The notes under the pieces: generated by a model
What the model was told of the DNA's origin: nothing
Database searches by the model: none
The model's input: only the letters and a program-made list of their open reading frames with translations
Shown here: one piece after another, positions 5,449 to 7,677 of the stretch
Position numbering within the stretch: position 1 is the stretch's first letter
Layout: each line of letters opens with the position of its first letter
Origin: Cocleimonas sp.
Lineage (GTDB): Bacteria; Pseudomonadota; Gammaproteobacteria; Thiotrichales; Thiotrichaceae
Direction: 5' to 3'
Assembly (NCBI GenBank): GCA_023146675.1
Contig: JAGLBQ010000214.1
Coordinates: 1-7,677, forward strand
Length of the DNA: 7,677 nt
Program-made: the position numbers and the translations under genes

Positions 5449-6342
5449 ATGGCCAGCTTTATAATGGCAGGTCGTGGACAGGCTGCATTTTTTATTATCC
5501 TCTCCACCCTATTATCACTCATACTGCCCCCTGTTGGGGTGTTTAGTGCTGCCGCCATTGCACTCATTACGCTGAGAATTAGCTGGCAACAAGGATTACT
5601 ATATACATTCTTAGGTAGCGCGATACTAGCAATAGTCAGCTACCTGCTCAAGCAAGATGCCCCGCTTGGTGTCATTGCAGGTTTGATAGCATGGTTGCCC
5701 ATCGTTTTTTTCGCCACCATCCTTGCACAAACAGGCTCATGGCAGCGCACATTACAAGCACTGTTAGCGGTAACGATGATAGGTGTTTTATTATTTCACG
5801 CCTATCAACCTGAACCCGCGCTATTCTGGCAAACAACGCTAGAACAACTGAAGCCAATGCTACAGGAGGCTTATAAGATAAGCAGTAGCGAAGCAGATAC
5901 GTTGATTCAATCGATGTCTAGCTGGATGACGGGCGTGTTTATCGCGGCAATAGCCGTTACGGTAGCACTGGCATTGGTATTAGCGCGTCATTGGCAAGCA
6001 ATGCTTTATAATCCAGGTGGTTTTGGTGAAGAATTTCGCCAACTACGCATTGGTAAAGTATTTGCCCTGATAATCGTTGCTTGCATTGTATTAGCAATTG
6101 TAATGCGCAGTACGATCGCCATTGAGATACTTATCATTGCAGTAGGTATCTTTATGCTACAAGGCATCGCCTTAGCGCATGGCGTTGTTCATCAACTTGA
6201 GATGAAGCCAGGCTGGTTAGTAGCACTTTACATACTACTTTTTATCCTGCTGGCGCAAATGTTTGTATTATTAGCTGCTTTTGGCATTATCGACAATTTC
6301 GTAGATTTTCGTCGTAAAATTGCCAAAACTGATCAACAATAA
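5449..6342 (+). CDS. DUF2232 (YybS-like) polytopic membrane protein
   Basis: A 297-residue very hydrophobic protein with about eight or nine membrane segments, roughly 12-27, 29-43, 50-67, 74-95, 103-118, 160-180, 203-219, 222-245 and 256-281. A soluble loop of about 40 residues (119-158) sits in the middle. The C-terminal FGIIDNFVDFRRK is typical of DUF2232 proteins. The position between rpsR and rplI is conserved in non-enteric gammaproteobacteria such as Pseudomonas. Function is not established. The ATG at 5449 lies 8 nt after rpsR with no good Shine-Dalgarno, so translation may be coupled to rpsR; the ATG at 5464 (MAGRGQ) is an equally possible start and may fit the family better. Confidence 0.88.
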   Translation: MASFIMAGRGQAAFFIILSTLLSLILPPVGVFSAAAIALITLRISWQQGLLYTFLGSAILAIVSYLLKQDAPLGVIAGLIAWLPIVFFATILAQTGSWQRTLQALLAVTMIGVLLFHAYQPEPALFWQTTLEQLKPMLQEAYKISSSEADTLIQSMSSWMTGVFIAAIAVTVALALVLARHWQAMLYNPGGFGEEFRQLRIGKVFALIIVACIVLAIVMRSTIAIEILIIAVGIFMLQGIALAHGVVHQLEMKPGWLVALYILLFILLAQMFVLLAAFGIIDNFVDFRRKIAKTDQQ

Positions 6343-6351
6343 ATTTAGAGA

Positions 6352-6390
6352 TTACCTTTAATCCGTGATCTTGTTTAAGAAAACAGGTAA
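6352..6390 (+). other. Inverted repeat that could mask the rplI ribosome site
   Basis: TTACCT (6352-6357) is the exact complement of AGGTAA (6385-6390), which includes the AGG of the rplI ribosome-binding site. Six pairs with a 27-nt loop is a weak structure. It could dampen L9 translation or be chance. Confidence 0.3.
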
Positions 6391-6395
6391 AAACC

Positions 6396-6974
6396 ATGCA
6401 AGTAATTTTAATGGAAAGAATCGAAAACCTTGGCGCATTAGGCGATATCGTCGCTGTACGCTCAGGTTATGCACGTAATTACCTTGTGCCACAGCGCAAG
6501 GCTAAAATAGCAACCAAGATTAATCTTGAAGAATTTGAAAAGATTCGTACTGAGTTAGAAGCTGCTGAAGCAAAAATAGTAGCAGCTGCTCAAGAGCGTT
6601 GTAATGCTGTTGATAATTTAGAAATTCAAATCACAGCCAATGCAGGTCCTGAAGGCAAACTATTTGGTTCTGTCACAGTGCCTGAAATTGCAGCTGCCAT
6701 CACAGAAGCAGGGCATGAAGTAGGCTCTAAAGAAATCCGTATGCCAGAAGGTCCAATTCGCATGATTGGTCATTATGAAGTAGGCGTTCACTTTTATTTA
6801 GATATTGATGCGGTTGTTAAAGTAGCCGTAGCGAATGAAGAGGGTGAGACTGAGCCTAAAATCATCGCGCCAAAAGAAAGCATCGGAACAGGCGATAGTG
6901 ATGAAGATGAGGACGGTGCAGTAACTCGTCCTGATGCATCTGAGAGTGACGATGTAGTCGCAGAAAAAGAATAA
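6396..6974 (+). CDS. rplI: Ribosomal protein L9 with an added acidic C-terminal tail
   Basis: L9 binds 23S rRNA near the L1 stalk and helps keep reading frame. The N-terminal domain is canonical: MQVILMERIENLGALGDIV then the RNA-binding stretch VRSGYARNYLVPQRKA at 21-36. A long charged helix follows (about 41-75), then the C-terminal domain with GPEGKLFGSVT at 84-94 and the end strand at 137-146. The protein is 192 residues against 149 in E. coli. The extra about 45 residues (148-192) are low-complexity and acidic, with 17 Asp/Glu and only 4 Lys/Arg, and end in DDVVAEKE. The tail is in frame up to a stop 31 nt before a strong terminator, so it is not an obvious read-through artefact. It is the last gene of the operon. 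Confidence 0.97.
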   Translation: MQVILMERIENLGALGDIVAVRSGYARNYLVPQRKAKIATKINLEEFEKIRTELEAAEAKIVAAAQERCNAVDNLEIQITANAGPEGKLFGSVTVPEIAAAITEAGHEVGSKEIRMPEGPIRMIGHYEVGVHFYLDIDAVVKVAVANEEGETEPKIIAPKESIGTGDSDEDEDGAVTRPDASESDDVVAEKE

Positions 6975-7005
6975 ATCCTACTTTTTAATTAAGTTGGATA
7001 GTATA

Positions 7006-7038
7006 GCCACCATTATCTGTGATAATGGTGGCTTTTTT
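7006..7038 (+). terminator. Strong intrinsic terminator of the ribosomal operon
   Basis: A perfect 12-bp stem, GCCACCATTATC (7006-7017) with GATAATGGTGGC (7021-7032), closed by a 3-nt loop and followed by six T. It lies 31 nt after the rplI stop and separates the operon from whatever follows. Confidence 0.96.
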
Positions 7039-7191
7039 ATTGTGAAATTCCTAAGAAAGCTGAAATAAATTACCCATCCTATCCCAAGTGATTTCAGCAT
7101 GGTTAAGAGCAGCCTTGTCTATCAACTATAAAAGGATGATAAACATACAATATAGATATGATTTTCAATCAATAAATATTTCAATAAAACA

Positions 7192-7200
7192 CTTTACACA
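7192..7200 (+). promoter_or_regulatory. Near-match DnaA box
   Basis: CTTTACACA matches the DnaA consensus TTWTNCACA at eight of nine bases, failing at the first. Matches of this quality also occur elsewhere in the window, for example TGTGGAATA at 3900-3908, so it carries weight only through its neighbours. Confidence 0.25.
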
Positions 7201-7269
7201 CGCACCGTTCGTCGGCAAAATACCGCATCTCAACTGGTCAAATATCTTCCATAACACTATATCTATGGA

Positions 7270-7284
7270 TAAATAAATTATTTA
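7270..7284. repeat. AT-rich perfect palindrome next to a DnaA box
   Basis: TAAATAA (7270-7276), one base, and TTATTTA (7278-7284) are perfect reverse complements. The right arm overlaps the first three bases of the DnaA box at 7282. Confidence 0.7.
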
Positions 7285-7290
7285 TACACA
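7282..7290 (+). promoter_or_regulatory. DnaA box (perfect to degenerate consensus)
   Basis: TTATACACA fits TTWTNCACA at all nine positions. It has the same orientation as the other boxes in this region. Confidence 0.55.
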
Positions 7291-7449
7291 ACTGTCTTTA
7301 TTGCTTTGCCTTTAGCCTGTCTATTTCGAGGTTAATCGTACGTTAATATTATATCTAATTGATAAACAAGAAAAAACACTAAAAACAATCATTTTCTATT
7401 AATTATAATATATCAATAAAGACAAGCATTTAACTCTATTTTATTCATT

Positions 7450-7470
7450 CTATTCACAGAGTTATCCACA
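7450..7470 (+). promoter_or_regulatory. Pair of DnaA boxes, one perfect
   Basis: TTATCCACA at 7462-7470 is the strict high-affinity DnaA box (R1 type). CTATTCACA at 7450-7458 matches eight of nine and has the same orientation with a 12-bp start-to-start spacing, roughly one helical turn, which would suit side-by-side DnaA binding. Confidence 0.7.
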
Positions 7471-7584
7471 GGCTTTTTTTAATTAGCAAATAATTTTTCT
7501 AAATCTATTTTCTCCTCGTTATTTTGGACTGATTAATGAAATAATCTAGTACAGCACCCCTAAGTTCGACTAATAATAATTTGA

Positions 7585-7593
7585 TGGTAAAAT
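7585..7593 (+). promoter_or_regulatory. Possible extended -10 promoter for the downstream gene
   Basis: TGGTAAAAT is an extended -10 element (TGn followed by TAAAAT, five of six). The -35 region (about 7565) is poor, as is common with extended -10 promoters. Transcription would start near 7600, some 115 bp downstream of the closest DnaA boxes. Confidence 0.4.
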
Positions 7594-7623
7594 AAGCATT
7601 TTTTAATCAACCCAAAATCTAAT

Positions 7624-7677
7624 GTGCCAGCCAACTTATCAGATCAATCTAACAAAAGACAAAAGAAGCATTTAGCA
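7624..7677 (+). CDS. Possible start of a gene running off the right edge (dnaB by synteny?)
   Basis: A GTG at 7624 opens a frame of 18 codons reaching the edge, beginning MPANLSDQSNKRQKKHLA when GTG is read as Met. It is hydrophilic and basic, which would fit the variable N-terminal leader of a replicative helicase. The gene after rplI in many gammaproteobacteria is dnaB, and a basic tail before its conserved domain is usual, but nothing visible is diagnostic. No Shine-Dalgarno precedes it. The frame may be chance. Confidence 0.3.
   Translation, partial: MPANLSDQSNKRQKKHLA

Larger units (their letters stand above)
7039..7623. other. 585-nt AT-rich non-coding region with DnaA boxes
   Basis: No convincing gene is seen on either strand. 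The only frame of note (7088-7276, GTG start) lacks a ribosome site and any family resemblance. The region is very AT-rich, especially 7375-7425, and holds three copies of TCAATAAA (7169-7176, 7181-7188, 7413-7420), an AT palindrome at 7270-7284 and the DnaA boxes listed separately. Confidence 0.75.

Noticed and set aside
5672..5857. 61-codon minus-strand frame inside the DUF2232 gene
   Set aside because: Antisense to a clearly coding membrane protein frame; no independent support.
7088..7276. 62-codon open frame (GTG start) in the gap after rplI
   Set aside because: No ribosome site, no recognisable motif, very AT-rich codons, and it overlaps the AT palindrome region; best explained as chance.

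Overview
The window comes from a moderately AT-rich gammaproteobacterium. The core proteins (FtsH, RlmE, YhbY, S6, S18, L9) align residue by residue with their E. coli counterparts from memory. The order rpsF-rpsR-DUF2232 membrane protein-rplI, with no priB, is the non-enteric gammaproteobacterial arrangement seen in Pseudomonas. A marine Piscirickettsiaceae-like lineage (Methylophaga or Cycloclasticus type) is a guess only.

Layout. (1) Positions 1-2241, minus strand: rlmE (23S rRNA 2'-O-methyltransferase) followed by ftsH (membrane AAA+ zinc protease), which runs off the left edge without its C-terminus. ftsH starts at a TTG missing from a plain ATG search. (2) Positions 2241-2296: a short divergent promoter region with a perfect TATAAT on each strand. 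Each box lies so close to its start codon that rlmE and yhbY may be leaderless. (3) yhbY (2296-2595, plus), a CRM-domain 50S assembly factor. (4) Positions 2643-3892: an AT-rich accessory-looking segment with a DUF3144-type protein (minus), an unrecognised 115-residue protein (plus) and a RelE/HigB (Gp49-like) toxin-family protein (plus). The last two lie 31 nt apart and look like a possible toxin-antitoxin pair with an unrecognised partner. (5) A two-CBS-domain protein (3982-4569, minus), divergent from the ribosomal operon. (6) rpsF-rpsR-DUF2232-rplI (4830-6974, plus), driven by a near-consensus sigma70 promoter with a GC-rich discriminator and a structured leader that probably carries the S6:S18 autoregulatory site, and closed by a strong intrinsic terminator at 7006-7038. 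(7) Positions 7039-7623: an AT-rich non-coding stretch with two perfect same-orientation DnaA boxes and two near matches, followed by a possible promoter and an open frame running off the right edge. By synteny that frame could be the start of dnaB, but this is not proven.

How the genes fit together. Both ends concern ribosome production and quality control. RlmE and YhbY act on the maturing large subunit, S6/S18 form a heterodimer on the small-subunit platform, L9 stabilises the L1-stalk side of the large subunit, and FtsH removes misassembled membrane proteins. The middle segment is not part of this program and is the most likely acquired piece. No transposase, integrase, CRISPR array, tRNA or rRNA gene was seen.
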